From NCBI GenBank assembly GCA_964478455.1, contig CAYZJD010000072.1, positions 1 through 15,396 on the forward strand: DNA of 15,396 bases. Direction: 5' to 3'. The notes below the pieces were generated by a model. That model was given only the letters and a program-made list of their open reading frames with translations, searched no databases and was not told the origin of the DNA. Shown here one piece after another: positions 7,566 to 14,682 of this stretch; positions within the stretch are counted from its first letter, which is position 1; each line of letters begins with the position of its first letter. This DNA is from CAYZJD01 sp964478455 (GTDB lineage: Bacteria; Acidobacteriota; Terriglobia; Bryobacterales; Bryobacteraceae). Made by a program: the position numbers and the translations under genes.

Positions 7566-8969
7566 TCAAAGGCGGAACCCGGCGTTCCGCAGGCTCCGAA
7601 CGGTCGTGCGAAGCGCAAGGCACAGGCGGTCCAGTTCTTCCGGGCTGTGAGCCGTTGACAGGAAGCCGCCGGCTCCCCAAAGGAAGAGCCCCTGTTCGGC
7701 GAGATGGTGATGAATGAGCTGCACTGCCATCGAGCGAGGATCTTCAAACGGGGGAACCGGCGCGAAGTAAGAGCCGAAACCGGCAAACCGCAACGTGACG
7801 CCTTCCTCCTCCATCGAGCGGTTGAGCGAAGCGACGAACTGCGCGGTCCGCTCGTTGAGACGCTCCTGAAGCGCGGGGCCCGCTTCGGCCAACTGGCGCA
7901 ATGTGACGCGGGCGGCCGCCATGCTGAGTGGATGCTTGGCGAACGTGCTCGCAAAGAATGTCATCCGGGCTCGCGGGCAGGAGGAATCGCCGAAGCTCCA
8001 CGTCCCGCCGTCGATGCCATCCATGTAGCGGGACTTGCCGGCCACAATCCCGATCGGAAGTCCGCCGCCGGCTGCCTTTCCGTAGGCCGCCAGGTCCGCG
8101 CCGATACCGAACCACTGCTGTGCGCCGCCGGGGGCAAGCCGGAAACCGGTGATCATCTCGTCGAAGATCAGCGCGATTCCCCACTGCTCCGTCAGCCGTC
8201 TGAGGTCATGAAGGAAGTCCCGTGGGCACAGGTCCGGGCGCCTGGACTGGAGCGGCTCCACCAGGACGGCAGCGAGCTCCCTGGAATGCTCGAAGATGGT
8301 TGCGAGCGACTCGCCGGCGCCGTAAGCGAGCACCATGACATCTCCGACAGAGCCGGGGGCGACGCCTGGGACCATCGGAACCGCCCACGGGTTTCCGCCC
8401 GAAGGGTCGGCGATCGCCAGCGTCCCGTCGAACTGGCCATGATACGAACCGGAGAACAACGCGATCTTGTCGCGGCCCGTGGCCACGCGCGCCAACCGGA
8501 GAGCCGTCATGACGGCCTCGGTCCCGGAACTCGAGAAGGCCACCCGCTCCATCCCGGTCAATTCGGATACGCGCCGGGCCACTTCCAGAGCAAGCTCCGA
8601 TTGAGGCCCAAGCTGGAATCCCTTCTCGATCTGCTCGCGGAGGGCGGCCTGAAGGAAAGCGGGGCTGTGGCCGAAGAGAGCCGATCCGAAGCCCATGCAG
8701 AAGTCCACGTATTCGTTGGCGTCCGCGTCCCAGAAGCGCGACCCCGTGCACCGCACGGCTGTGATCGGATAGCAGATCTCCTTCAAGGCAGGATGGAATC
8801 CGCCGGGCCTGAGCGGATCGGCAAGGACCGGGCGGGCCTCGGCCGCGATCTTCCTGGAGGCTGCGGTGCGCCGGCGATACCGCGTGATGAACTCCTCCAG
8901 ATACGCCTTCTGCGCCGGACCGAGCAAGGCAGTCTCGATGATCGCGTCGGGGCTGCGTTCCGCCGCCAT
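7566..8969 (-). CDS. Class III PLP-dependent aminotransferase, related to HemL and to synthetase-embedded aminotransferase domains
   Basis: This 467-residue fold-type I PLP enzyme has SSGTEA at 147-152 for cofactor phosphate binding, FDEMITGFR with D270 for the pyridine nitrogen, and AYGKAAGGG with Schiff-base lysine K298. Overall it aligns by eye with glutamate-1-semialdehyde aminomutases, but the N-terminal arm (EEFITRYRRRTAASRK, then RPVLADP, then ALKEICYPI) and VEPLQSRRPDLCPRDFL are characteristic of the aminotransferase domains built into PKS-NRPS lipopeptide synthetases such as MycA. Here it is a free-standing protein. It is therefore unlikely to be the tetrapyrrole enzyme; a beta-amino or keto-acyl substrate is possible. 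The start ATG at 8969 has TATAAC 11 nt upstream. Its neighbours are the convergent SDR and the divergent tRNA gene; no synthetase gene is in the window. Confidence 0.88.
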   Translation of the reverse strand: MAAERSPDAIIETALLGPAQKAYLEEFITRYRRRTAASRKIAAEARPVLADPLRPGGFHPALKEICYPITAVRCTGSRFWDADANEYVDFCMGFGSALFGHSPAFLQAALREQIEKGFQLGPQSELALEVARRVSELTGMERVAFSSSGTEAVMTALRLARVATGRDKIALFSGSYHGQFDGTLAIADPSGGNPWAVPMVPGVAPGSVGDVMVLAYGAGESLATIFEHSRELAAVLVEPLQSRRPDLCPRDFLHDLRRLTEQWGIALIFDEMITGFRLAPGGAQQWFGIGADLAAYGKAAGGGLPIGIVAGKSRYMDGIDGGTWSFGDSSCPRARMTFFASTFAKHPLSMAAARVTLRQLAEAGPALQERLNERTAQFVASLNRSMEEEGVTLRFAGFGSYFAPVPPFEDPRSMAVQLIHHHLAEQGLFLWGAGGFLSTAHSPEELDRLCLALRTTVRSLRNAGFRL

Positions 8970-8980
8970 CTCTGGATACC

Positions 8981-8986
8981 GTTATA
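8981..8986 (-). promoter_or_regulatory. Putative -10 element of the aminotransferase gene
   Basis: TATAAC on the minus strand, 11 nt before the start at 8969, in an otherwise GC-rich gap. It would give a very short leader. No -35 hexamer is clear. Confidence 0.4.
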
Positions 8987-9074
8987 ATCCCGAACCGGCA
9001 CACCATGCGCGGCGATGCACTACGAGGCAAATGCAGGACGCACGGAAACGAGATCAGCGCCTGGGCGCCCGTGC

Positions 9075-9080
9075 TACACT
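9075..9080 (+). promoter_or_regulatory. Putative -10 element of the tRNA gene
   Basis: TACACT, preceded by TGC, lies 19 nt before the mature tRNA 5' end. The hexamer is identical to the one before the SDR gene. The 130-bp gap from 8970 to 9099 contains nothing else that I recognise. Confidence 0.4.
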
Positions 9081-9099
9081 CGAATCGGCGCAGCCCGCG

Positions 9100-9176
<77 letters not shown>

Positions 9177-9244
9177 GCCGAGCCGCTCTTCCAGCCGGTT
9201 CCTCTCCCTTGCCAGCGTCTCTCCCCGTGGAATCAGGGCGCCGC

Positions 9245-9544
9245 TCAGGCGTTGCGGTCAAGGTTGCGGACGTCCTCGCCACGCAACTCCACGCCGACGG
9301 TTCCTTGCGCGCTCGAATGGCGGACTATGCCGAACGTGGAGTAGTCGGGATTCTCCAGGCGAATGTATACGTAGCTACCGCGAGGAATGGAACGGGATAA
9401 ATTGAGCCCCATCCCGTTGTCGGAGATGTCCCGGCTGTGTCCCCAGCACATCTGCACGTTGCCGCCGCTTGCCTCGAAGAACACGAGAGCGCGAGCTTTG
9501 ATCCGCCTTCTGGCCGAGCGACGCAGATCCGTCTGCCCGCTCAT
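9245..9544 (-). CDS. Single-domain PilZ protein (predicted c-di-GMP binder)
   Basis: A 99-residue protein made of one PilZ domain, near the minimum size for the family. Both ligand motifs are intact: RxxxR at R9-R13 within LRRSARRR, and DxSxxG at D39-S41-G44 within RDISDNGMGL. It should bind cyclic di-GMP and act through a partner that cannot be identified here. I prefer ATG 9544 because GGAGG sits 4 nt upstream; a GTG at 9559 is in frame and would add five residues. A TACAAT hexamer lies 19 nt before the ATG. The 3' end faces the tRNA gene across 68 bp in which I see no terminator, and its 5' side shares a gap with the TIGR03437 gene. Confidence 0.87.
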   Translation of the reverse strand: MSGQTDLRRSARRRIKARALVFFEASGGNVQMCWGHSRDISDNGMGLNLSRSIPRGSYVYIRLENPDYSTFGIVRHSSAQGTVGVELRGEDVRNLDRNA

Positions 9545-9563
9545 GTGGCCTCCGTCCACCCCA

Positions 9564-9569
9564 ATTGTA
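9564..9569 (-). promoter_or_regulatory. Putative -10 element of the PilZ gene
   Basis: TACAAT on the minus strand, 19 nt before ATG 9544, followed by GGAGG at the right distance for translation. No -35 hexamer is obvious. Confidence 0.45.
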
Positions 9570-9650
9570 CCCGGTTGCCGGCAGGCTGCCTATACCGCGC
9601 GGTTCCAGGACGTTCAGGACGCAATCCGGCCCGTGGCACAAGAAAAAGTC

Positions 9651-9678
9651 TTGATTTCTATCGCGATTGCTTTATACT
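9651..9678 (+). promoter_or_regulatory. Promoter of the TIGR03437 gene
   Basis: TTGATT at 9651-9656 and TATACT at 9673-9678, with a 16-bp spacer inside a locally AT-rich stretch, form the best sigma-70-like promoter in the window. It would give a leader of about 50 nt before ATG 9738. Confidence 0.6.
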
Positions 9679-9737
9679 GCCGTAAGCGGCCGGATGCCTG
9701 TACTGGGTGGCCGCCATTGAGAACTTGGAGGGCGTCA

Positions 9738-11417
9738 ATGACATCCGCTTTCTTGTGGCCACGATCGTTCTTGCTGCTGCTCGTTCTGGGCTTGGCAGCG
9801 AGTACCGCGATGGCGCAAGCGCCTGTGGTTGACGCGGTGTTGAACAATGCCAGCTACTCGGTCCCGCCTCTGCCGTCTTCCGGCATTGCGCAGGGCTCGA
9901 TCTTCGCTGTGTTCGGCAAGAATCTCGGGCCGGCAAACCTGGTGCTGGTGGACCGGTTTCCGCTGCCCACGTCGGAGGGACTTGCAGGCACGTCGGTCAC
10001 GGTGACCTCCGGAAGCACCACCCTGGACTGCATCATGTTGTACACGCTGGCCGGGCAGGTCGGGGCGGTGCTGCCGTCGGCCACGGCCGTGGGTGACGCG
10101 ACCATCCGGGTCACTTACAACGGCCAGACCAGCGCGCCATTCCCAATCAAGGTGGTGAGGTCCGCGTTCGGCATCTTCACGCAGAACAGCCGGGGCACGG
10201 GGCCGGCGGCCATCCAAAACTGGACGCCGACCGTTCAGCCTCTGAACTTGCTCACGAAGGCCGCCCGGCCCAGGCAGGTAGTCATTCTCTGGGGTACGGG
10301 TCTTGGGCCGGTCTCCGGGAATGAAGCCGCTGGCCCGCTGCCGGGCGACCTGCCGATCGACATCGAGGTTTACGTCGGCGGCAAGCGGGCCAACGTCACT
10401 TACAGGGGCCGCTCCGGCTGTTGTGTGGGCGTGGACCAGATCGTCTTCGAAGTCCCGGATGGCGTGGAAGGCTGCTACCAGCAGGTGGTCGTCAAGATCG
10501 GCAACATCGTGAGTAACTATGCCACCATGTCGATCAGCGGCACCGGCGACGAGTGCTCCACCGAGGGGGGAACCATCACTCCCGAGCAGCTCAGGGCGGC
10601 CGAAGCCAGGGGATACGGCACCTACGCTTGCATGACCCTCTACCGGGAATGTCAGGAGAGCATACCCCTGCCCGGCAGCGGCGGAGACGAAACGTGCGAG
10701 GACGGCCTGACGGCGTCCTTCGGCAGGGCTGACATCAGGGCGCTCGACCTCTCGGGCTTCTATGGCGACAAGAACGTCGGCGCCTGCGCCGTGTATACAT
10801 TTGCCGCCAGGCTCGATTCGCAGCCGCCGGATTTCTTCCCGATTGCCACCCTGGACGCCGGAACCCTCACCGTCAAGGGGCCCAAGGGCGCCCGGCAAGT
10901 TCCGAGGAGACCGGAAGGCAACTACGATACCCTGCTCGGCGGCGGAGAACCGCCGAACGCCCTACCACCGTACCTAGACCCTGGCACGTACACGATTGAC
11001 AACGATCCGGGCACGGGGCAAGTGGGCGCCTTTCAGATCGTGACAAACTTCCCGGAGGACCTGAACTGGACGAACAAGGACAACATAAGTGTCATCGATC
11101 GCGCCAATGGCCAGGAAGTCACCTGGACAGGCGGCGATCCTTCCGCGCTCGTTGCGATCTCGGGTTATTCTTTCGCCGGAACCGAGACCACCGGCGTGTT
11201 CGGCTGGTTCGTTTGCCGGGAACGAAACCCCGCCGGCCGGTTCGTCATCCCGCCCGCCGTGCTGCTCAGCCTGCCCACGATGGAATTTTTTGGCATTCCG
11301 CTCGGGAATCTAACCGTCGGCCAGGCAGGGCCGTTGCAGGCGATCCTCGGGACGGGGCTTGACTCCGCCGCATTCGAGTGGCACCTCACGCACGGCAAGC
11401 CGGTCGAGTACAGGTAG
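9738..11417 (+). CDS. Exported TIGR03437-family protein with N-terminal family domain
   Basis: A 559-residue protein with a clear signal peptide (hydrophobic FLLLLVLGLAAS, predicted cleavage after AMA at residue 26). Residues about 30-255 match the TIGR03437 domain of Solibacter-type Acidobacteria: VLNNASYS, IAQGSIFAVFGKNLGP, GQVGAVLPSATAVGDATIRVTYNG, IFTQN, VILWGTGLGPV, IEVYVGGKRANVTYRGRSG and DQIVFEVPDGVEGCYQQV. The domain is usually described as C-terminal; here it comes first, followed by about 300 residues I cannot assign, rich in Gly, Pro and Thr and apparently beta-stranded (LDPGTYTIDNDPGTGQVGAFQIV). Several cysteines suggest disulfides. The start is ATG 9738, with GGAGG 6 nt upstream; the open frame before it overlaps the PilZ gene and promoter. 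Function unknown. Confidence 0.85.
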   Translation: MTSAFLWPRSFLLLLVLGLAASTAMAQAPVVDAVLNNASYSVPPLPSSGIAQGSIFAVFGKNLGPANLVLVDRFPLPTSEGLAGTSVTVTSGSTTLDCIMLYTLAGQVGAVLPSATAVGDATIRVTYNGQTSAPFPIKVVRSAFGIFTQNSRGTGPAAIQNWTPTVQPLNLLTKAARPRQVVILWGTGLGPVSGNEAAGPLPGDLPIDIEVYVGGKRANVTYRGRSGCCVGVDQIVFEVPDGVEGCYQQVVVKIGNIVSNYATMSISGTGDECSTEGGTITPEQLRAAEARGYGTYACMTLYRECQESIPLPGSGGDETCEDGLTASFGRADIRALDLSGFYGDKNVGACAVYTFAARLDSQPPDFFPIATLDAGTLTVKGPKGARQVPRRPEGNYDTLLGGGEPPNALPPYLDPGTYTIDNDPGTGQVGAFQIVTNFPEDLNWTNKDNISVIDRANGQEVTWTGGDPSALVAISGYSFAGTETTGVFGWFVCRERNPAGRFVIPPAVLLSLPTMEFFGIPLGNLTVGQAGPLQAILGTGLDSAAFEWHLTHGKPVEYR

Positions 11418-11440
11418 AGAGGTGGCGCGGGCGCAGCTGC

Positions 11441-11581
11441 CGAAAAGGGGTCAGCCTGATCTGCCCCATTTTTTTGCGGCGCGGAATAGCCGCGATTCAG
11501 GCTGACCCTTCATTAGCGGCCATCAAAGCAGCCGTCGAACCGCCCGCCGAAAATGGGGCAGATCAGGCTGACCCTTTTTCG
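11441..11581. repeat. Hairpin element with long inverted-repeat ends and three core copies; possible MITE/REP-like element
   Basis: Arms 11441-11472 and 11550-11581 are inverted copies matching at 31 of 32 positions, around a 77-bp centre. The centre holds a third core copy, TCAGGCTGACCC (11497-11508), in the orientation of the right arm, and a small GCGGC/GCCGC hairpin (11476-11494). There is no coding potential. Repeats of the GGGGTCAG type near genes are typical of small non-autonomous elements moved in trans by REP-associated transposases, but no transposase or clear target-site duplication is seen, so mobility is inference. Confidence 0.65.
11447..11477 (+). terminator. Rho-independent terminator of the TIGR03437 gene, within the left arm
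   Basis: GGGGTCAG pairs with CTGCCCC (seven base pairs with one bulged T) around the loop CCTGAT, followed by A and seven T residues. It lies about 30 nt after the stop at 11417. The right arm contains a similar hairpin followed by T5, and its reverse complement ends in a T run, so the element may terminate from both sides. Confidence 0.65.
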
Positions 11582-11590
11582 GGGGTGGTG

Positions 11591-11616
11591 CGGGCCGCCG
11601 GAGGCCCGCTTACAAT
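11591..11616 (+). promoter_or_regulatory. Putative -10 element with adjacent hairpin before the Tat-exported isomerase-like gene
   Basis: TACAAT at 11611-11616 lies 9 nt before ATG 11626. A perfect 6-bp inverted repeat, CGGGCC-GCCGGA-GGCCCG (11591-11608), ends 2 nt before it, where the spacer of the promoter would be. It could be an operator or a residual part of the nearby element. Confidence 0.4.
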
Positions 11617-11625
11617 GGGAGTCCT

Positions 11626-12516
11626 ATGTCCCGCATCACCCGCAGAAAGTTCGTTGCCGCCTCGGCGGCGCTGCCGCTCCTGGGGGCGAAATTCGACAAG
11701 CCGCTCGGCGTGCAGACCTACACGCTGCGCGACCTGCTGCCGCGCGAACCGCGGCAGGCGATCGCAGCCGTGGCCAAGGCCGGCTACACCGAGGTGGAGC
11801 TGTCGCGGCCCGAAATCAAGAGCCTGGGAGCCTTGCTCCGCGAATTCCGCTTGCAGGCCCCGAGCTGCCATTTCGAGGCGCCGCTGGTGACCGGCAACTG
11901 GGCACCCTGGCGCCTGATCCTCGGCAATACGATGCCGAAAGAGTACAACTGGCAGAGCGCCATCGACGAGGCGAAGTCCGCCGGCGTGCGCTACATGGTG
12001 GTCTCCTACCTGATGCCGTCCGAGCGCGGCGGGCTCGACTTCTATCGCAGCTTCGCCGACAAGATGAACCGCGCGGGCGAGGCCACGGCCAAGGCCGGGC
12101 TCACGCTGTGCTACCACCACCACTCGTTCGAATTCGCGCCAGTGAGCGGCAGCCGCCCCATCGACGTGCTGCTCGAGCGCTTCGATCCGAAGCTGGTCAA
12201 GATCGAGGGCGACGTGTTCTGGATGAAGGCCGGCGGCGAAGATCCCGCGGCGATGATCCGGCGGCTCAAGGGCCGCATCGCGCTCGTTCACCTCAAGGAC
12301 ATCGCTCCTGGTACGCCCGTGAACTACCACGAGCTGAGAGCCCCAAAGGATGCGTTCCTGGAGGCGGGAAGCGGTTCGCTCGATTTCCCGGCGATCCTGC
12401 GCGCTTGCGCCGAGGCCGGCGTGGAGCACTACGTTGTCGAGCAAGATCACTGCGCGGGCAGCCCGCTCGATAGCATCGCGAAGAGTTATCAGTACTTGCG
12501 CAGCGTCGAGGTATGA
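11626..12516 (+). CDS. Tat-exported sugar phosphate isomerase/epimerase-like TIM barrel
   Basis: A 296-residue protein opening with a twin-arginine signal (ITRRKFVAASAALPLLGA, R6-R7), then an AP endonuclease 2/xylose isomerase-like TIM barrel. Likely metal and substrate positions visible are CYHHHSFEF (H164-H166, E169), IEGDVFW (E194, D196), VHLKDI (H222, K224, D225), EAGSGSLDF (E246) and VEQDH (E272). Family members isomerise or epimerise sugars or polyols such as inosose; periplasmic Tat-exported versions are common in Acidobacteriota and Planctomycetes, and most have no known substrate. Tat export suggests folding, perhaps with metal, before secretion. The start ATG is 9 nt after a TACAAT hexamer without a Shine-Dalgarno sequence. 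It converges on the MttB-family gene with a 7-bp gap. Confidence 0.87.
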   Translation: MSRITRRKFVAASAALPLLGAKFDKPLGVQTYTLRDLLPREPRQAIAAVAKAGYTEVELSRPEIKSLGALLREFRLQAPSCHFEAPLVTGNWAPWRLILGNTMPKEYNWQSAIDEAKSAGVRYMVVSYLMPSERGGLDFYRSFADKMNRAGEATAKAGLTLCYHHHSFEFAPVSGSRPIDVLLERFDPKLVKIEGDVFWMKAGGEDPAAMIRRLKGRIALVHLKDIAPGTPVNYHELRAPKDAFLEAGSGSLDFPAILRACAEAGVEHYVVEQDHCAGSPLDSIAKSYQYLRSVEV

Positions 12517-12523
12517 GCCCCGC

Positions 12524-13921
12524 CTATCCCAGCGCGGCCATACCGGCCTTTTCGATTCGTTCGAGTTCGGCCTCCTGCGCGCTGTCCAGATAGATCTTCG
12601 GCTCGGCCGCGAGAATCTCGGCCACACGCGCCTCGGCCGATTCTTCGAGCGTTCGCGCGCCCTTAGCCTCCCACTTCGAGCGGTGACCCCGGAAGGCCAG
12701 CTTTGCCCGGCTCAGGACGTCGCGGTAGTGCTCGATGGTGTGCGGCGAGAAGAGGAAATCGCCCGAGAGCCCGACCTCGCGGATCGCGCCGAGCGCCAGG
12801 GTTTCCTCGTCCACGGGAACGCCCCTCCGAAACCGCAGGAAGTAGCCGGCGATCTCGTCGTCCGCCACCAGGGCTGTGGGGGACATGGCCAGCGTACACT
12901 CGAGGTTCCCCGCGCCCCAAATGAGATTGACGCCCGCGGCCGCGTGGGCCAGCCCGGTCATCATTTTCTCCATGGCGGCCTGCGCGTCCATCACCATCGA
13001 CTCGGTTGACATCCAGGCCGCCGACGGCAGCGCGTGGTAGCGTGCCATTTCCGCGCCCGCCGCCTGGAGCAGCGCATTCTCCGGGGAGCCGGTCAGGGCG
13101 ATGGCTGCCGACATGTCCATGACGTGGGCGAAGCCGATGTTGTAGAAGCACGGCCGGCCCGGCTCGAGAAGCTGGTTGATCACCAGCCCGCTGAGCGTGT
13201 CCGCGTCGCCGATCACGAGGCACCCGGCGAGAGTCACCGGCGCGGTAGCGCCGCCGAGCGGCTCGGAGTTGATCATCACCGGCACACCGCGTCCCGAGGT
13301 TTCGCGGAACGCGCCGAGCGCGAGCGCGCTCCAGTGCAGCGGGCTGAGGATGCTGAATCCGGTGCTGACGATGGGCCGCTCGCGCAACGGGGTTCCATCC
13401 AGGAGCACCTCCGCCATCTCCATCACCAGCCGCCCGCCTTGAGGAGAATACAGGCACGGCCTCAAGTGTTTGCCGGTGTGCCGCGCCATGATGCGGAAGC
13501 CGGCGAAGTCGCGGCACTTGGGGGGATAGTCGGCGATGGATGTGCCGACCATGCCGTGGATGTGGTCGCAGGCATCCACGATTCGCGCCAGGCCGGCCAA
13601 GTCGGCGGCGCGCAAATCGCGCCGCTCGCGCCCCTGCGTGATGTAGAGGGCGTTCCCTGTAAGCACCAGGCACTCGCCGCCGGCGCGAAGTTCCCACAAT
13701 TCGTTGCGGCGGCCCGCGATGCGAACCGTCTTCGGCGCCTGCGCGAGCGCCCATTCCACCAGCTTGCGCGGGATGCGAACGGCGTCCTCGCCCGCCGCCT
13801 CGGCGCCGGCATCGAGAAGAAGACGCAAGATCTCGGGGTCATCTACCCGCACGCCGACGTCCCTTAGCACCTCCAGCGCGGTCTCGTGGATTCGTTCGCA
13901 GTCTCCCGGTTCGAGAAGCAT
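12524..13921 (-). CDS. MttB-superfamily (trimethylamine/glycine-betaine type) methyltransferase, non-pyrrolysine
   Basis: A 465-residue MttB-superfamily protein. It begins LEPGDCERIHETALEVLRDVGV, as usual for the family, followed by VRIPRKLVEWALAQAPKTV, GNALYI, DLAGLARIVDACDHI, the central GFSILSPLHWSALALGAFRE, and AAGVNLIWGAGNLECTLAMSP. The whole frame is open without an internal TAG, so this is not the pyrrolysine-containing trimethylamine enzyme. Non-Pyl relatives such as MtgB demethylate quaternary amines (glycine betaine, proline betaine, carnitine) by passing the methyl to a corrinoid protein. No corrinoid protein, reductive activator or transporter is in the window, so the substrate is unassigned. 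ATG 13921 has TACAAC only 7 nt upstream. The gene is divergent from the BMC operon across 105 bp, which may mean shared control. Confidence 0.86.
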   Translation of the reverse strand: MLLEPGDCERIHETALEVLRDVGVRVDDPEILRLLLDAGAEAAGEDAVRIPRKLVEWALAQAPKTVRIAGRRNELWELRAGGECLVLTGNALYITQGRERRDLRAADLAGLARIVDACDHIHGMVGTSIADYPPKCRDFAGFRIMARHTGKHLRPCLYSPQGGRLVMEMAEVLLDGTPLRERPIVSTGFSILSPLHWSALALGAFRETSGRGVPVMINSEPLGGATAPVTLAGCLVIGDADTLSGLVINQLLEPGRPCFYNIGFAHVMDMSAAIALTGSPENALLQAAGAEMARYHALPSAAWMSTESMVMDAQAAMEKMMTGLAHAAAGVNLIWGAGNLECTLAMSPTALVADDEIAGYFLRFRRGVPVDEETLALGAIREVGLSGDFLFSPHTIEHYRDVLSRAKLAFRGHRSKWEAKGARTLEESAEARVAEILAAEPKIYLDSAQEAELERIEKAGMAALG

Positions 13922-14026
13922 CAGAACTGTTGTACCGCGGCGCGCGGCAAGGCGAGTTTTGTGCCGCCCCGACCGGCTGTGCTACCGTGGAGGGTCACGC
14001 GCATCCAGCACACTCGAGGAGGAAGC
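13922..14026. promoter_or_regulatory. Divergent promoter region between MttB-family gene and BMC operon
   Basis: On the minus strand TACAAC (13934-13929) lies 7 nt before the methyltransferase start. On the plus strand TTGTGC (13959-13964), an 18-bp spacer and TACCGT (13983-13988) form a weak promoter for the shell-protein gene, whose Shine-Dalgarno GAGGAGGA ends 4 nt before ATG 14027. No strong operator palindrome was seen. Confidence 0.4.
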
Positions 14027-14311
14027 ATGGAAGCCCTCGGCATGATCGAGACGAAGGGCCTCGTGGGGGCCATCGAAGCAGCCGATGCGATGGTCAAGAC
14101 AGCCAACGTCGTGCTGACGGGGAAGGAGTACATCGGCGCCGGCTACGTGACGGTGACGGTGCGTGGCGACGTCGGCGCCGTGAAGGCAGCCACCGACGCC
14201 GGGGCCGCCGCCGCCCGCCGCGTGGGCGAGTTGATCTCCGTCCACGTGATCCCGAATCCTCACGGAGAAGTCGAGAAGATCCTCCCGGGAGCGGAGAAGG
14301 GCAAGAAGTAG
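14027..14311 (+). CDS. BMC-H hexameric microcompartment shell protein (PduA/EutM type)
   Basis: A 94-residue single BMC domain that closely matches PduA-type shell proteins: ALGMIETKGLVGAIEAADAM at 3-22, TVRGDVGAVKAATDAGAAAA at 44-63, and VHVIPNPHGEVEKILPG at 72-88. Such proteins form hexamers that tile the microcompartment shell, with a central pore that passes small metabolites. The pore loop is YIGAG (35-39) where PduA, from memory, has KIGSG, so a pore-lining Ser appears to be Ala. ATG 14027 is chosen because of GAGGAGGA 4 nt upstream and because homology starts at residue 2. It is followed after 46 bp by an aldehyde dehydrogenase, the usual signature enzyme of metabolosomes. A second copy of its last 26 codons lies inverted at 15315-15396. 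Confidence 0.94.
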   Translation: MEALGMIETKGLVGAIEAADAMVKTANVVLTGKEYIGAGYVTVTVRGDVGAVKAATDAGAAAARRVGELISVHVIPNPHGEVEKILPGAEKGKK

Positions 14312-14682
14312 GCCTTCCGCCGCCGGTGTCTCCTCCGGCGCACGCTGATTGCCGCCCATGCCTCACGAACACGACCCGAAGGCCATTGAGGAGGTCAACT
14401 CCAAGGTCGAGAAGGCGTACGCCGCGTGGAAGAAATACAGCGCCTTCCCGCAGGACAAGATCGACGCCGTTGTCGAGAAAGTAGCCGAGGCGGGTCGGGC
14501 GCACGCACGGCGTCTGGCCGAGATGGCGGTGGAGGAGACCGGCTACGGCAACGTCGAGGACAAAGTCGTCAAGAACCTGCTGTGCGCCGACTTCCTGAAC
14601 CGCGCGATGCGCGGCATGAAGACGGTCGGCCTGCTGCGGGAGATTCCTGAGCAGAAGATCGTCGAGTACGGCGTGCCGGTGG
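14230..14682 (+). repeat. Left arm of the 453-bp inverted repeat
   Basis: It covers the last 26 codons of the BMC-H gene, the 46-bp spacer and the first 108 codons of the ALDH gene. It pairs with 14944-15396 with a constant coordinate sum of 29626, so no indel. I counted 44 mismatches by hand (about 90% identity). Confidence 0.93.

Noticed and set aside
6712..8969. SDR plus class III aminotransferase as part of an amino-alcohol microcompartment pathway with the BMC operon
   Set aside because: The genes are convergent, about 5 kb from the BMC genes, and separated from them by a tRNA and unrelated genes. Nothing links them except a loose resemblance to gene sets of other BMC loci.
9387..9737. 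N-terminal extension of the TIGR03437 protein
   Set aside because: It overlaps the PilZ gene and the promoter; ATG 9738 has a good Shine-Dalgarno sequence and starts a signal peptide.
11441..11581. CRISPR repeat array or insertion sequence
   Set aside because: Only three core copies, in mixed orientation, with no regular spacers and no transposase frame.
12524..13921. Pyrrolysine-containing trimethylamine methyltransferase (true MttB)
   Set aside because: The frame has no internal TAG, and no pyl genes are present.
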